A stretch of DNA of 64,000 nucleotides from Sabethes cyaneus (taxonomy: Eukaryota > Arthropoda > Insecta > Diptera > Culicidae), in the NCBI RefSeq assembly GCF_943734655.1, contig NC_071355.1, positions 239,330,027 through 239,394,026 of the forward strand, given 5' to 3'. The position numbers and the translations under genes are program-made. Position 1 is the first letter of the stretch. Every line of letters begins with the position of its first letter. Below the pieces are notes generated by a model. The model was not told the origin of the DNA. It made no database searches and worked only from the letters and a program-made list of their open reading frames with translations. Shown here in pieces: positions 1 to 12,600 of the stretch.

Positions 1-319
1 CGTTTCTTCGATTCTAAAAAAAGTAACCGAACCCTTACTTTCCAACAGGACAGAAATTATTCATTACCAGCGAACCTGGACGTTGAAGTCCTGTAGGCAA
101 ACATTTTTTGTAAGAAATCGACACTATCCTGGCTCTTTGATCGATATTATTATTTAAACATTGAACCTAGACGAATTCGATGTCCTGAAAGTAAACAAGT
201 GTGTAAAAATGTAAAACTATTCTTACAATGATCCCTACCCTTCGTTCAATATCGATCTTATCATTTGAACATTAAATCTACCAACGCACCTACCTCTCTC
301 TTCAACCGATTATATCGAT
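1..319. other. Left edge of window, flank of LINE 1
   Basis: AT-rich, no feature recognised. It abuts the (TAAG)n tail of LINE 1. Confidence 0.5.
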
Positions 320-404
320 ATACTTACTTACTTACTTGTTCAGCCGAGAGCCGGGGTGGCTCTTGCCGTATCAAGAATTCCTCTCCATTGTACTCGGTCC
401 TGGG

Positions 405-2155
405 TAGGGCTGTCTAACCGGTAGTACCGGTAGTACCGAAACCGGTAATACCGGCCAATTTTTGGATACTGAAATACCGGTTTTGGAAAGGTAAAAAACC
501 GGTATTTCCGGTATTTTCTAATATCCTAGTTTTTTTTAGTTTTTAGTAAAACTCATAGAAAAACAACTTCGTGTTAATGCTGACGAGATTCTTCGACTAC
601 TAGCAATGAAGAGGGTGAAACTGTGGGTCAAATAATTATAGCTCTTGAACCCGTTTAAGGCACAGTACTGCATCTTTGCTGTATGTTTCATGCAAATGTT
701 TCATTGTATAAGCCAGACGTTACGTTTCAATTTATTTTTGAACAACATTTACAAGCCACCAAATTATTCGAAGTTCTCAAATGATGAATTTGGGGAATAA
801 GATCAGGGCCCGGCAACGTCGCTTACAATAGTAAATACAATAGTCACTCAACAATGAAGTAATGAAACTTCAGTTTCAACTGCAGGAACGCCGATTCGTT
901 TCAAAACTGGCTTCAATCAGGCACCATGAAACGATTTTCACTTCACCATGATAATCGATTCTAAAGTTTCATTTGTATTCTTCTATCAAATATTCACTAG
1001 AAGGCCAACAACTTTGAATGCAATTGAAATGAATTTGAGTAATATTTCTTAAAATTTATGTATATTATAATTAACCTACTCAACATCGATAAGCGTGATG
1101 AATGACCAATTGGTTAAAACCACATTAAAAAAATAATAGAAAAAACCTGACTGCCAGTCGTCGTCATTTGATACAGTCACTAACTTCAGCTGAAGTTTGC
1201 TTGAAACGTTCTGTTCAACAAATGAAACAAGTGACTTGAGTTATTTGTTTCGGCGAAGCCGGGTCGTGATTTGAATATGGGGATCTTTGCGCTTATTAAA
1301 TATTCTTGGTATCAAAGTGTCGAATCTTACCATTTATTGAATATTCAGATTCCCGTCGATAATAAGAACACTTGTTCGGGTTACTTGTTTAGCAGCACGT
1401 TTATTGGTACCAACCTATCGCTTCAACGGTACAACCTCTACTCCCTGAAACTTCTCAAATCTTTCGCTACTCTGGTACTCTACAAAGCTCTGCTCTCACG
1501 TACTCACTGTAGATCTCTACACAAAGGATCTACCAGGAAATAATTTGGAATATTTTTCAAGTCTTTCGTGTGATATATTGATAAAACAAGCCGATGAAAT
1601 CTCCAAGCCACTATCTACGAACAGTGGGATTAAAAGCAGAGAAGAGAAGGTATTTGTGCACGATGATGAAGAGAATGATGCTATGCAAGGGGTCCGGTTT
1701 AGGGATAGAGGAAAAATTCGTGAAGAGACTGTAAGAGACCTGTGCATTCATTATGCTGGAAGCTGCCATACTGGGATTTTTAAAAATACTTAAAAGCGGG
1801 TTTCGCTACTATAAATTTGAAGAAATGAAAGGAAAATTCCTGATGCGCTTAAAGCCGTTCGTCAGACTTCAATGAAAGCGGAAGTTTGTTCAATTGTTAG
1901 AAGCGTTGGCAACAAAATTCGTTCTACCAAAGGAAACAAATCGCTAAGCGTATTGTTTATGCCTTAATACTACTTTGCAAACCAACAATACTGATGTAAA
2001 AGTTTAAAAACAAAGATATTTACTGAAAAACATCAACATTTCTATTGATTCCGAATAAACTGCCAATACAGGTATTTTACCGGTACTACCGGTATTTTCT
2101 ACGCTAATACCGAAATACCGGTTTTCACCAAAAGGGCCCAATACCGACAGCCCTA
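405..2155. mobile_element. hAT-superfamily DNA transposon, non-autonomous
   Basis: The terminal inverted repeat TAGGGCTGTC (405-414) is matched exactly by GACAGCCCTA (2146-2155). An 8-bp target duplication, GTCCTGGG, sits at 397-404 and 2156-2163. Eight-base duplications and TAGGG-type ends are characteristic of hAT elements. Both subterminal regions are crowded with ACCGGTA-type motifs. The interior has no recognisable transposase; an 82-codon open frame at 1545-1793 is unassigned. The element carries a second repeat at 804-1268. Confidence 0.9.
804..1268. repeat. CAGGGCCCG-ended MITE-like repeat, copy 1 (inside the hAT element)
   Basis: It begins CAGGGCCCGGCAACG and ends in a decayed inverse of that sequence (CCGGGTCGTG). 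Its body matches, in inverse orientation, the repeat at 26878-27272, including the segment around TTGAAACGTTCTGTTCAACA. No clear target duplication is visible, so the superfamily is not settled; the ends suggest a hAT-type MITE. Confidence 0.65.
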
Positions 2156-2721
2156 GTCCTGGGCTACTCGTCGCCAATTCGTTGCGCATCTCGACACACG
2201 CAAGTCGGCTTCAACCAGGTTGAGCCATCTAGCACGTTGAGCCCCTCTATTCCTGGGGGCCGGTGGGGTTTTTGAATAGAACGGATTTCCCTACGCAGTC
2301 GTCCGGTATCCTTGCGACGTGGCCGGCCTACCGTAGTCTCCCAACTTTCGTTAGGTGTACGATGGGAATCTCTCCAAGCAGTGCCTGTGGCTCGTGATTC
2401 ATACGTCTCCGCTTTCGGTTTGTACTCCGCCAAAAATAGTCCGCAACACCTTTCGTTCAAAAAAGGTAAGTGCACGTATGTCTGCCGTAAGTAAAGTTAC
2501 TGTCTCAAGTCCGTAGAGCACTACCGGTCTGATTAGCGTTTTGTGCATCGTCAGCTTTGTGCGGCGGCGTATGCTCCTTGATCGAAACGTCTTGCGCAGG
2601 GAAAAGTAGGCTCGATTTCCAGCTTGAATGCGCCGTTGGACCTCCTTACTCGTATTATTATCGGCGGTGACCAGAGATCCCAAATATACGAACTCATCAA
2701 CCACTTTCAGTTCATCGCCGT

Positions 2722-4345
2722 CCCAAGTAGCACTTGTAACTAATCATAAAAATAAAAAAATACAAAAAGGTTGCACAGCAGTTACATTTAGGATACTTGT
2801 AACGAGTTAGGTTACATAAAATTAAAAATAGTTACTTTTTAGTTTTCTAGTGACAAAAATCTCAAAAAGTTACCAGGTAGTTACCAAATGACCAAATTGA
2901 AACCTTTTTTTCGAACTGTCAACAACTTGGTCGTCGCAAAACAGTCACCTTTCAGTTACGAGTTACCAAATAGTTATCAAGTAACACAAATGAAACCTTT
3001 TTCCAAACTGTCATCAACTTGCTGGTCGCAAAACAGTTAATTTTCCGTTACGAGCAGTTACGAAGTCAAAAAAAGTCGGCTAGTAACATTTTCGCAACAA
3101 TTTGTTCACTGTTCCTTGTAAACACAACGGATTAAGGAAAAACTAGACCTGAAGAATATTGCTAATGGTAAAGATAAACAATTGGTACACGGGTTGTGAA
3201 ATGCTCTTGTAAATGCGTTTATTTACTTAATTGATGGTACTTGGAATCTTCTCCGCCCAGACATTGGTATTAAGTAAACAAATGATGATTATTCTCAAAC
3301 GTCAAAACGATCAAGTTACATCGAAACGAAACCGGCAATGAAAATAGGTTACAGTGTAACTTAGAAATGACGACATAAGAAATAAGTGACTACAACAGAT
3401 TTAATATTGGTTACCGTATAACCGATACCGTAACCAGGTCGAAGGCTAAGGTTACGTACAACTAGAATGTAACTGAAATGTAACCTTCTATGATTAACAC
3501 TGGTGGTAACTGTTTTATTCAAACTGAAACTATTCTTTGATATTAAATTAACACTTTCTTTTCACAACAATCACTAAAAATACCTTTTCCCGATATCAAC
3601 AATGTGAACAATGAACAATGGCTGCTTAAAATCATTTCATGCAATATGCCGAAAACGATACAAAACTTCAAGGACGATGGTGTAGTAGTTAGAACCAAAG
3701 GCAAAATGGCTATGAATTTTACTGTGATAGAAGTGATTGCGAAAACAACTTGATTTTTAATGGTTTCTAGGTGAATGCTCCACTAATTCATTATTGCTAA
3801 GAATAAATTTAAAAAATCAAAAAATTAAAATTTAAATTTTTATATTTGATTTACAAAACATCAATTTTTCAAAGAAGTAAGTAACGAAAAGCTATATTAA
3901 ATAAGAGCGCGTGAATTTTTCAAAGCTAGAATCATGCATTTCACCATAAATTTGAAACTGCATTAAAATTTGTGTTGAAATAATAATTTATACACTCTTC
4001 TATATTCAATAGTTAAATTTACTGCTTGACGTTGACAGCCATAGATTGAAATAATAAACCTGCTACATTTTCGCTATGCAATAAAAGTTACAAGATAACT
4101 AATTTGCCACCAATTGAAAGTCAATTTACAGTTTATGTGTAACTTCAATAGTAACCATTTTGTAACTATACATGTTACATATTGGTTATTGAGTAACTGT
4201 TAATGCAACCAGATTTAGTTACATAAGTTGCGCTATTTCGGTTACACAACTGTTATATTTTAGGTTACTGTAACCGAAGTTTTACATTTAAATTTGTCGC
4301 ATATCAGCCGCTGCGACTCAATTGTGACAACGTGTGCTACTTGGG
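2722..4345. mobile_element. DNA element with CCCAAGTAGCAC ends and a 2-bp (GT) duplication
   Basis: It starts CCCAAGTAGCAC and ends GTGCTACTTGGG, a perfect 12-bp inverted repeat. The insertion site is in LINE 1: deleting 2722-4345 plus one GT restores the LINE reading frame (T-I-D-G-D-E-L), so the duplication is GT at 2720-2721 and 4346-4347. Both halves are densely sprinkled with GTTAC/GTAAC motifs. No transposase frame is seen, so it is probably non-autonomous. The same terminal motif occurs on the short MITE at 46521-46626. Confidence 0.8.
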
Positions 4346-6310
4346 GTCAATAGTCACTATCCGTGAGAGGCAAACGTTACTTTCTCGGGAGCCTCTTCCT
4401 ACCATATATTTGGTTTTCGACGCATTAATTTGTAACCCTATCCTCCTAGCCTCCGTTTTTAGTCTGGTGTAGATTACCTCCGCCGTCCCACGGTTTCTAG
4501 TAATGATGTCGAGGTCGTCTGCAAAGGCTAGGAGTTGGCTACTCTTACTCAAGATCGTTCCTTTCGTTTCGATGCCCGTTCGCCGGATCACACCTTCAAT
4601 AGCGATATTGAATAACATACAGGACAGTCCATCCCCTTGCCGTAATCCTCTGCGTGATTCGAAAGGACTTTAGAGTGTCCCCGAAACGCGCACGTAGCAC
4701 ATCACTCGTTCCAGAGTAGCTATGGTCAGCCGCGTCAGTTTGTCCGGAAAACCGTACTCGTGAATTATCTATCATAGCTGTTCGCGTTCAACGGTATCGT
4801 ATGCTGCTCTGAAATCCACGAAAATATGATGCGTGGGCACGTTGTACTCTCGACATTTCTGAAGGATTTGTCGAAGAGTAAAACTTTGATCCGTTGTAGC
4901 ACAGGCCCCCATAAAGCCTGCCCGATACTGCCCTATGAATTCTCTTGCTATTCGGGATAGACGACGCAACCTCGTCGACCACCTCGCGCTCATTTGTGAT
5001 TAGATCCCCTCCCTTGGCATTCCCCGCCAAACCAATCATTTTGTGCACTCGAGATTTCCACACTTAGCACCGCGGTAGCGGCCTCGTTGACGTCCGAGTG
5101 TATCCTACTCTATCCGTTTTCGAGGGTCGAAGCATTTAGCTCCACAGAGCAAGGCAGAGCTTCATCCAGTACGCGCGCGTAGTTTTCGGCAGTTCGTGGG
5201 TTGTCTAGTTGCCGAATGTTTAGCCGAGGAGGGCGACTTTATCGCCAGGTTTAAGCCGTCGATAGTTTTGAGCGCACATGTACTGCTACTAGTTAGTGGT
5301 CCGAGTTAATATTCGCACAACGTGGGGAGTTCGTTGGTGATGTTCGAGAAAAACCGGCCCTCGATGAAAATATGGTCGATTTGGTTCGAGGTTCGTTGGT
5401 CAGGCGATCTCCAGGTAGCCTTGTGGATATCTTTGTGGGGGAAGAAGCTGATACTCGGGAAGCCGCAAAGTTGATGCATCGATGGTCGTTATCGTTCGTG
5501 TCGGTGTGCAGGTTATGGGGCCCGATCACCGGTCTACACATTGCTTCCCTTCCGATTTGGGCGTTCACATCCCCGATGACGCTCTTGATGTCCCGTGGTG
5601 AACAGCTGTCGTACGTTGCCTCCAGGTGCGCATAGAACCCTTCCTTCTCGTCGTCGGGTCTACCTTCGTGTGGACAATGCACGGTTATGATGGTGTAGTT
5701 GAAGAAACGGCCTTTATCCTCAACACGTACACCCTCTCGTTGATCGCTTTTCAGTCCATTACGCGCATTTTGCCCAACACTACGAAGCCCGTTCCCAGCT
5801 CGTTGGTCGCTCCACCACTCTGAAAAAATCGGGCTTTGCCGCCACGGATCCTCCACACCTTCTCGCTTTTGCGACAGATCTCCTGCAGTACCACGATGCC
5901 AAACTTTCGGGGTTCTAGCTGATCGTATAGCACCCTGTCGCCACCAACGGAATTTAGCGATCTGCAGTACTAGGTACCAAGTCTCCATTGCATGTCCTTA
6001 TTTCGTCGTCTTTGTTCATGCCGAATGTTCCGAGTAGAATTTTCTTGGCACTTTTTAGTTTGGGGCTGCCATCTTACAGTGTCGAGACAACACTGTGCCT
6101 TCTTTCCTGTTGGTATACGACCTTAGTTTCCACCGGGGTTGGACCCCATCTCCGCTAAGGTTACTCGTATTCCGGCTGGTACCACGTGAAGGTAAGGATA
6201 GGAGTTGCTGGAAAAGAGGCTAAGGACCACAATAGCGTCTGTTTTACGCATTATATAACCATTTATCAACCAAAGCTTAACTTTAAACTGCAGTTTTAAA
6301 CTGCAAATAT

Positions 6311-7749
6311 TCAATTTAATTCAGTTTAATTTTGGGCTCCAATATATAGGGTAATGGCACTAGCTTTCGCCACCAGTGTTTTATTGCTATTTGGATTGCC
6401 ATAATTAGCATAAAATATTCAATAATTTTAACATAGTTATGTACTGAACCAACATAATATGACTCCAAACCCTTAATGGCTATATAACTCAAATTAGCAT
6501 TATTTTTAGTTGGTGTCGTCATTCTGAAATGAATTAAACATGATCCACTTTTTGAAATTGGCGAATGTCAATGGACAGTTCCTAAGAGAACTAGTGATGC
6601 GGTTGTTTCTCAACGGAAATCCAATCTGTTTTCACTATTCAACTGAAAACTAATTCTGTTTATCGGAAAAAATATAAGTATTATGATAAATGTGAATTTT
6701 CAGACTAGAACAAAATACAAACGATACTTCTGGGGGTGGCGTAAACTGGAGCACAGAAATGGCGAAAACTGGTGCCTCAACATGCATCACAAATTTTACA
6801 TTTACACTTTTTTATATATTTGGGCTTAATTTATGCTGAAGATGTAGTAAACATGTTTCTGTTTAATATAGGCTAAACAATCTCATCGATATGGAACTAT
6901 ATGGGAATAAATCTCGGTGTTCTTATTTGCTGTCTAAAAAAGTGGCGATTTCTGGTGTCGACGTGGTTGTAACTTTCACTTTCGGTGTTGGGCAATACTT
7001 TTAGATCCACATGTGCAGTTTTAGGTTAGCTATTCTTTAGGGTTTTAAAATAAGTAGTAGATAATAGATTTCGCATCAATATAGATTTTAACAATTTGAA
7101 GTTATTTAAGTAACTACTTGCGGTAGATTTTAGTATAGAATAAATAATTAACAAAGTTTAACTAATTATAAGGAGGTAAAAACAACCAATTAGAATAAAA
7201 TCAACAAATGTACCAGGTAACTTATTTAGTTAGGTTTTCCTTCTCAACGATGACATTCATAAATGATTTCAAGACTATCCCTTCCCTACACAGCATGTGT
7301 CATCATCCGCTGTCAGTCGTTAGATCGTCCGCGTCAGTTGACAGCCGTCACCGTAAAGTACCGCCGGCCCAGCGCCAACTTGGGTAATTTTACGCGAAGC
7401 GCCCGGGACCCAAGTGTTTACTCTAAACGAAAAATATATGTTTTATAGAAAATGAAGCTTTGCAAGGAACCCAACATATCGAGACAATAACCGGGGGTTT
7501 CAGTATTTTGAGCTGGAAATGCTTAGTATCTCTTCCACTGTGACAGATACTCTTCCAATGTTAGTAGTTTATTTATGTTTTTTGATGTTTGTACAAAATA
7601 AAATAAATCTGTTTTCCACGTCCCTTAATTCAAAAAAATGACAACCCAATCATGATTAAGTCCATTATTTTGATTTTTTAAACTTACCTAATGTGACTGA
7701 CCCAATCGTGTCAGTCGGCTTGTGGCAACAAAAGCAAACACACCCATAA
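6311..7749. other. AT-rich intergenic stretch
   Basis: No convincing gene. A segment near 6730-6960 repeats phrases such as GTGGCGAAAACTGG, in the style of the G/C-homopolymer TA-MITEs elsewhere in the window, but matching ends were not found. 7285-7410 is slightly GC-richer and unassigned. Confidence 0.5.
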
Positions 7750-9527
7750 AAGGTTCATGAATTTATACATTTATTAAAATAGACTAAATCGTATCTGATT
7801 CATATGAAAATTATTTACAATAATTAATCAATCCTATCTTCTACAATACGTCAAGCAGTAATTTCCTTTTATCCGTGACGTATTTTCCGATGAATGCATT
7901 TTGCCTATCTGTATTCACCTTTCATCTTTCATCTTTCATCGAATAATAACAAATGTTTTTAATGTTTCATTTTACTCTTATCTTCTTTTTTTCTTGGTTT
8001 AGATTTTTCTCTTAGCTCTCACGTAACTGAAACAAGGCCCAACTGAAACACGTAACGTATCTGCTCAACTTTTTTTTTGGTAACAACTCAAATGTGCTCC
8101 GACCGGACTCCCGGTCGAGCCAAAACATTTTTTTCCTTCGCACCTCAAATAACAGGACTAACAAAAACGATCGCACCTTTGCAGATCATTGCATGGATTT
8201 CATGCATTTTGCTCTAATTGGTATGTAACGTTCATCGTCTTCTAAAGTCTTACTGATATTCTTCTCAACAAAAGAAAATGCGCATTCTTTCTTAGTGTGT
8301 GAAATGTGGGGGGAAAAGGAGGGTTTTTTGTTGTTGTTGGAGTACAATTTGATATGGCTCTTTCTATACAGTTTTCAGATGATCCTGATTGATGATGGAT
8401 GCACGCAGTGAGCTTTTTACTATTTTATTTGATATCATCAGGTTTTTTTTCTCGTGATATTTCTCCTCCCCTTTTAGGCGATTCATTCGATAATACTGTT
8501 TCATTTTTCGTATAGATTTTTTGCTTGATTTATAAACTTAGCGAAGAAAATTAGACCTTGCGTTTTGTTTGACTTTCAAAAAATCACATTGAATTTTAGT
8601 AAACAACTTTGATTCGTTTTGAAGTTGTTGTTGTTTTTTTTACGATAAATACGTTTTTTTAAGTTTAAGAGCGAAATTTTCGTCACATAAATAAGTATTT
8701 TAAAAAGTGTGTATTTACGCGTATTCCCACCTGATATGACGAATTAGTTAGTCTGTTTCAGTTTGTTTGTGTTAGTTTAGTTCAACGATAAGTAATACTG
8801 TTTTTTTATAGAAACATTGTTCATCTTTCATTTGCATTAACTTTTTTTTCTTAAATTGACATGTATTAATTGCGAGACCGCTTAATGATCGATGTTATCA
8901 ACCTTGTTTTTGTTTTTTTTGTCTAGATTTTTATTCTCCTAAATTAGCAACTTAAGATAAACTTCCTTCCGAAGTTGCTTCAACTCGGATTATTCTGTTA
9001 AAACTTAGAAACAAATTTTACATCTAAGTATGTACAGGATCCTATCTTACAGTTTGAATCCTTTTTTGCATGCTTTCTCGTTCTCTCTATCTCTCTGTCT
9101 CACGTATTCTTCTCTTACAATGGCACACGGTAATATTAATTTTTATCCTCGATCCCTTTACCTATCTCTGCATTCAGTTGTAATCTCGCAAAATTTACAG
9201 CTTCTCGTTTTATATCTTTGGCATTCAATTTAATCTAAAAAGTGTTTACTCGCGATCCCTTGCACACCGCTTCCCTGCCCGGGCACCAGGATCTGCACCT
9301 AGCCCAGCAGTTCGGGGAGGAGTGGCGTCTAAGTGGACTCCGGGAGGAGGAGGGACTGGAAGTGGGTTTACTTCTTCATTAAAATCTAAAACGTAATATA
9401 AAAGCCACTAAGATACGTGATTCGCCTTCAGCTATAGTCAGCCCGGCAGCAGCAACGCAAGCCAGCGTTAACGCCGAGATGCTGATAGTTTTTTCTTGTT
9501 TTCATCCTGCTCCGAGAATGGATGAAG
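7750..9527 (-). other. Probable 3' UTR of the Beat gene with poly(A) signal
   Basis: On the minus strand this follows the Beat stop codon directly. AATAAA occurs on the minus strand (plus TTTATT at 7770-7775), with a GT-rich stretch just beyond it, the usual arrangement for a cleavage site near 7750. The stretch is rich in plus-strand T homopolymers and has no recognised transposon, unlike the surrounding introns. The 3' boundary is inferred, not proven. Confidence 0.45.
7770..7775 (-). terminator. Candidate polyadenylation signal AATAAA for the Beat gene
   Basis: The canonical hexamer lies on the coding strand, followed about 20 bases later by a G/T-rich element (GGGTGTGTTTGC). It is the best-formed such pair downstream of the stop at 9528. 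Other A/T-rich hexamers exist in the region. Confidence 0.4.
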
Positions 9528-9685
9528 TTATCTCCCAATCGAGGACCGCGGCGGCGACGGCGACACCGACGTGGTGGACAACGGGTTGAGAAGCGACAGG
9601 AGCACCAGCGACAGCAGAAGCACGTTGGCAGAGCCGCTGGCCATAAATCTCCGCCGGTGGTGGTTGCTGGCACTGGAGTTGCTTT
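9528..9685 (-). CDS. beat: Beat exon 6: C-terminal hydrophobic tail and stop
   Basis: The acceptor is TTTCGCCAG. The phase-1 junction creates Glu266, then a Ser/Asn/His/Arg stretch, a Leu/Val run (VLLLSLVLLSLL) and a short Ser/Pro tail to TAA at 9530-9528. An 8.9 kb intron separates it from exon 5. Assignment rests on matching phase, strand and the membrane-anchor-like composition expected at a Beat C-terminus. Confidence 0.75.
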
Positions 9686-12600
9686 CTGGCGAAATGGACG
9701 CAGAGCGAAGGAAAAATAGATAGAGAAAAAAAAACATGGAAAGAAGAAGAAAAATTGTCCTTATTGTGGTGTTCTATGGGATGGCAGGAAAGCGAAAAGG
9801 TCAACTGTAATCCTAGCGGTCGCTAGCTAACTGCCTCGTTGCAGGAGGTTGACATTCATTTGGCATCTGGATTAGGGAGTAGTTTATTGCGCGGACCACG
9901 ACGGGAGGAGCAAAGCCAAGTGAGTCGGACAAAATGAAAATGTGAGTCAATTGTAATTAGAATACGGAAGATTTGTGTTCTGGATGGCGGCATTTAATTC
10001 GAGCTCCAATGAAATGAATAAATCTTTGAGGGGTTTCTTCCCGCGAAGAATCTTGATACTTTTATAATATGAGTAGATAAACATTAGATTGTGGGATGCC
10101 AGAACTAGGTATTAAATTTTTTACAGAGAACAAGTTGAAAAAGTATAAAATCAAGCTTTTACTGGTGAATCGACAAAACTGCTGGCAATGATAGAATCTG
10201 CGACATCTGAAAAACTATTAAAATATGTCAAAATCGATCAAATAAAAGAACAATAATGAAATTTGCTGACGAAGATGTAAATGTTCGTAGTATTTTTCGT
10301 GAATAGGTTTTAAATTTTCTTTGAGATTTTGAAAGATGTGTTGCGAAAAGGTTGAAAAATTTTGGTCAAAATCATTAACATTAACATATAGAAAGAGTTT
10401 AGTTTTGGCCACACAATTATTTCGATTCCCGATAGCAAACACGTTTTTGATATAATTTAAGTAACAATCTCAAGTTCAAGCTCAAAATTTATTGGTATAC
10501 CAAATAGATTTCGTTAGAATGTTATTGGCAAAAGCCGGAAGGCTGCGGCGGGCCGGCCGCGTCACAAAAATGCCGGACGACTGTACAGTAAAATCCGTAC
10601 TGTTCAAGAACCCCAGTAGCACATTGCTCGACCAGGTTGAAGTCGACTTGAGAGTGTCGAGTTGGTCAACGAAATTGCGACGAGTAGCTCTGGCCGAGGA
10701 CAGTGGAGAGAAGTTTTTGATACAGCACGAGCCATCCTGGCTCTACGCTGTTAAAAGGGTAAGCAGAAGTGGGATCGTCAACAATAGGTGGTATTCTTTT
10801 CAACATCCCGCGTATAGTATTACCTCTGGAAGTCTTGTGCAGCGATATATTAGTGGTATTGAGCTCCGCTAATTCGGTAACAGATCTTTGCAGTATACTG
10901 TTGGTTTTAATATCCGCTCCGAAATCTACTCATAATTACTCACTTTCGTGTCCAACTATTTCTCACAGTTCAATACTATTTATCTAATGGAAATGGTCAT
11001 TTAATGTGGGCAAATACTTCCGAATCAAGCGGGTCCAAAATTGTTCCAGCAGAAGTTGACCGATGAACTGAGCATAACTGAGAAGTGGCTTGCCTGCAAT
11101 GACTCTCTTTTTCTTCAACGTCTAACAGCGGATATATGAGTGAGTGATTTGTCTTTAGACTTCTTCAGGGAGGTTAGGAGTGCTGTTTTGACGCACGTGA
11201 CCGTCCGCTCCCATGATCCGCCCATATGGAGAGCAGTCGAGAGGTTTCAATATCATGAGTGGCAGCATAGAAGCGACTTCCCGGTGAATTGCTTTGACTA
11301 TTGCGAGTAATTGGTACTACCCAACGCTTTACAGTTTATCTTCGGAGCAGCGGGACACAGCAGTTAATCTCGATAAACGTAAATGGCTGAAAGCAAGGTG
11401 TTAACTGTGCTGTCGGGAAAGATGCAGTTAAGCTCATTCGACGCAGTTCTGTTGTTTCTGTGACTGAATCGACGGAACTCGGAAGTCGACAAATAATTGA
11501 GTTACATGGCGATCTTTGGGGAGAGTAGGACTTACAAATCACGCAAAATTCATCGTGGATTGGAGTAAGTTTGTAAAGTGCGCTAGATATTTTTTCAAAC
11601 GTATTTGAACCACTGCAGATTGTCGATAAGGATTCTCTAACGTAAAGTATTTTTCTGAGTACGATTCCTATTGTGTACTTTGAAATTAAATCGATTCCGC
11701 ATTTTTAGGTTCTTTCCATTTTTGCGTTTACAGCATTCTATAACATGTAGAGCGCAGATCGTTAACAGGAGTAGCGGTCAAGTATTGTGTATGAATAGAT
11801 CGTAGTATTTCCATTGTTCTCGGCATCGACACTCCTGTTGCTAGTCTGTTACTCCTGATCTTCTGCAGAGCAAAGCTACCCGGATGAACCAAAAAGATTC
11901 ACACAGAGTCTCTAGGATTCTTCGCATTGGAATTGTGTGAAGGAATCCTGCAGAGGATTTACACAGAACGCCGTGCTTATAGAACCAGGATTCTTATATG
12001 GTCGGTATTAAATCAGATCGGACCAAGTCGAAAAATTAAAAAAAAAATGAGTTAATGACACCAAATGATCAAGAATTTCCTAAGCTACATTTTACTCAGG
12101 GCAAATAAAATCTTTATACGGCAACCGGAAGGGGTAAGGTAACTGTACAAAGCGTATGAAACTGTCGAAATTCTTCGAGAAATATCTAGGTTGGCATATT
12201 GGATTGTTCCGTGCTGTTTTGGCTGGGTTTAACATCTCGCTATTATGGAACAAAGACTATAGGGTGGTATACCGCTGCACGTGCATGTGGTACGGAAGGA
12301 CATAATGGGCACTCGTCAAGCGTAACATGAAGAAGATAAGTGTTGGAAGCGAGAAATAGTTTAGGCTAAACTGTTATTCTGCGAAGAACAAAGTGGACGT
12401 GGAGTTGAGCAAAAGCCCCGGCAATTCTAATTCGGTCAGTAGAATAATTTTCCTGTACCAAATAGTTTACCCATAGAGTAGGGCGGGGCATAAGTGCGAT
12501 AGTTGTAGTTGTCATCAATTTTCTTGAGATATAAAGAAGGACAACAACATAATATATTTTATAGTGATGCAGTAACTCAATGTCTTTACATAAATCATCT

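Larger units (their letters stand above)
320..6310 (-). mobile_element. RTE-like non-LTR retrotransposon (LINE 1), broken by two later insertions
   Basis: This is a degenerate minus-strand LINE read from about 6300 down to 320. An apurinic-type endonuclease lies at about 5990-5290, with readable stretches such as GDVNAQIGRE and LHTDTNDND and several frameshifts. Reverse transcriptase follows at about 5060-4350, with HHIFVDFRAAYD (about 4800-4835) and the catalytic box FADD (about 4515-4535). The C-terminal part is at 2704-2170 (DEFVYLGSLVTADN, then FERKVLRTIFGG). The 3' end is a (TAAG)n tail at 321-337. The coding sequence is interrupted cleanly at 2722-4345 and 405-2155, and removing both insertions restores continuous homology. 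The endonuclease resembles the RTE/craniofacial-development-protein-2 type, so the RTE clade is my inference. Frame breaks show it is dead. Confidence 0.85.

Noticed and set aside
5372..5823. Plus-strand frames over the LINE 1 endonuclease
   Set aside because: Shadows of the minus-strand endonuclease frame.
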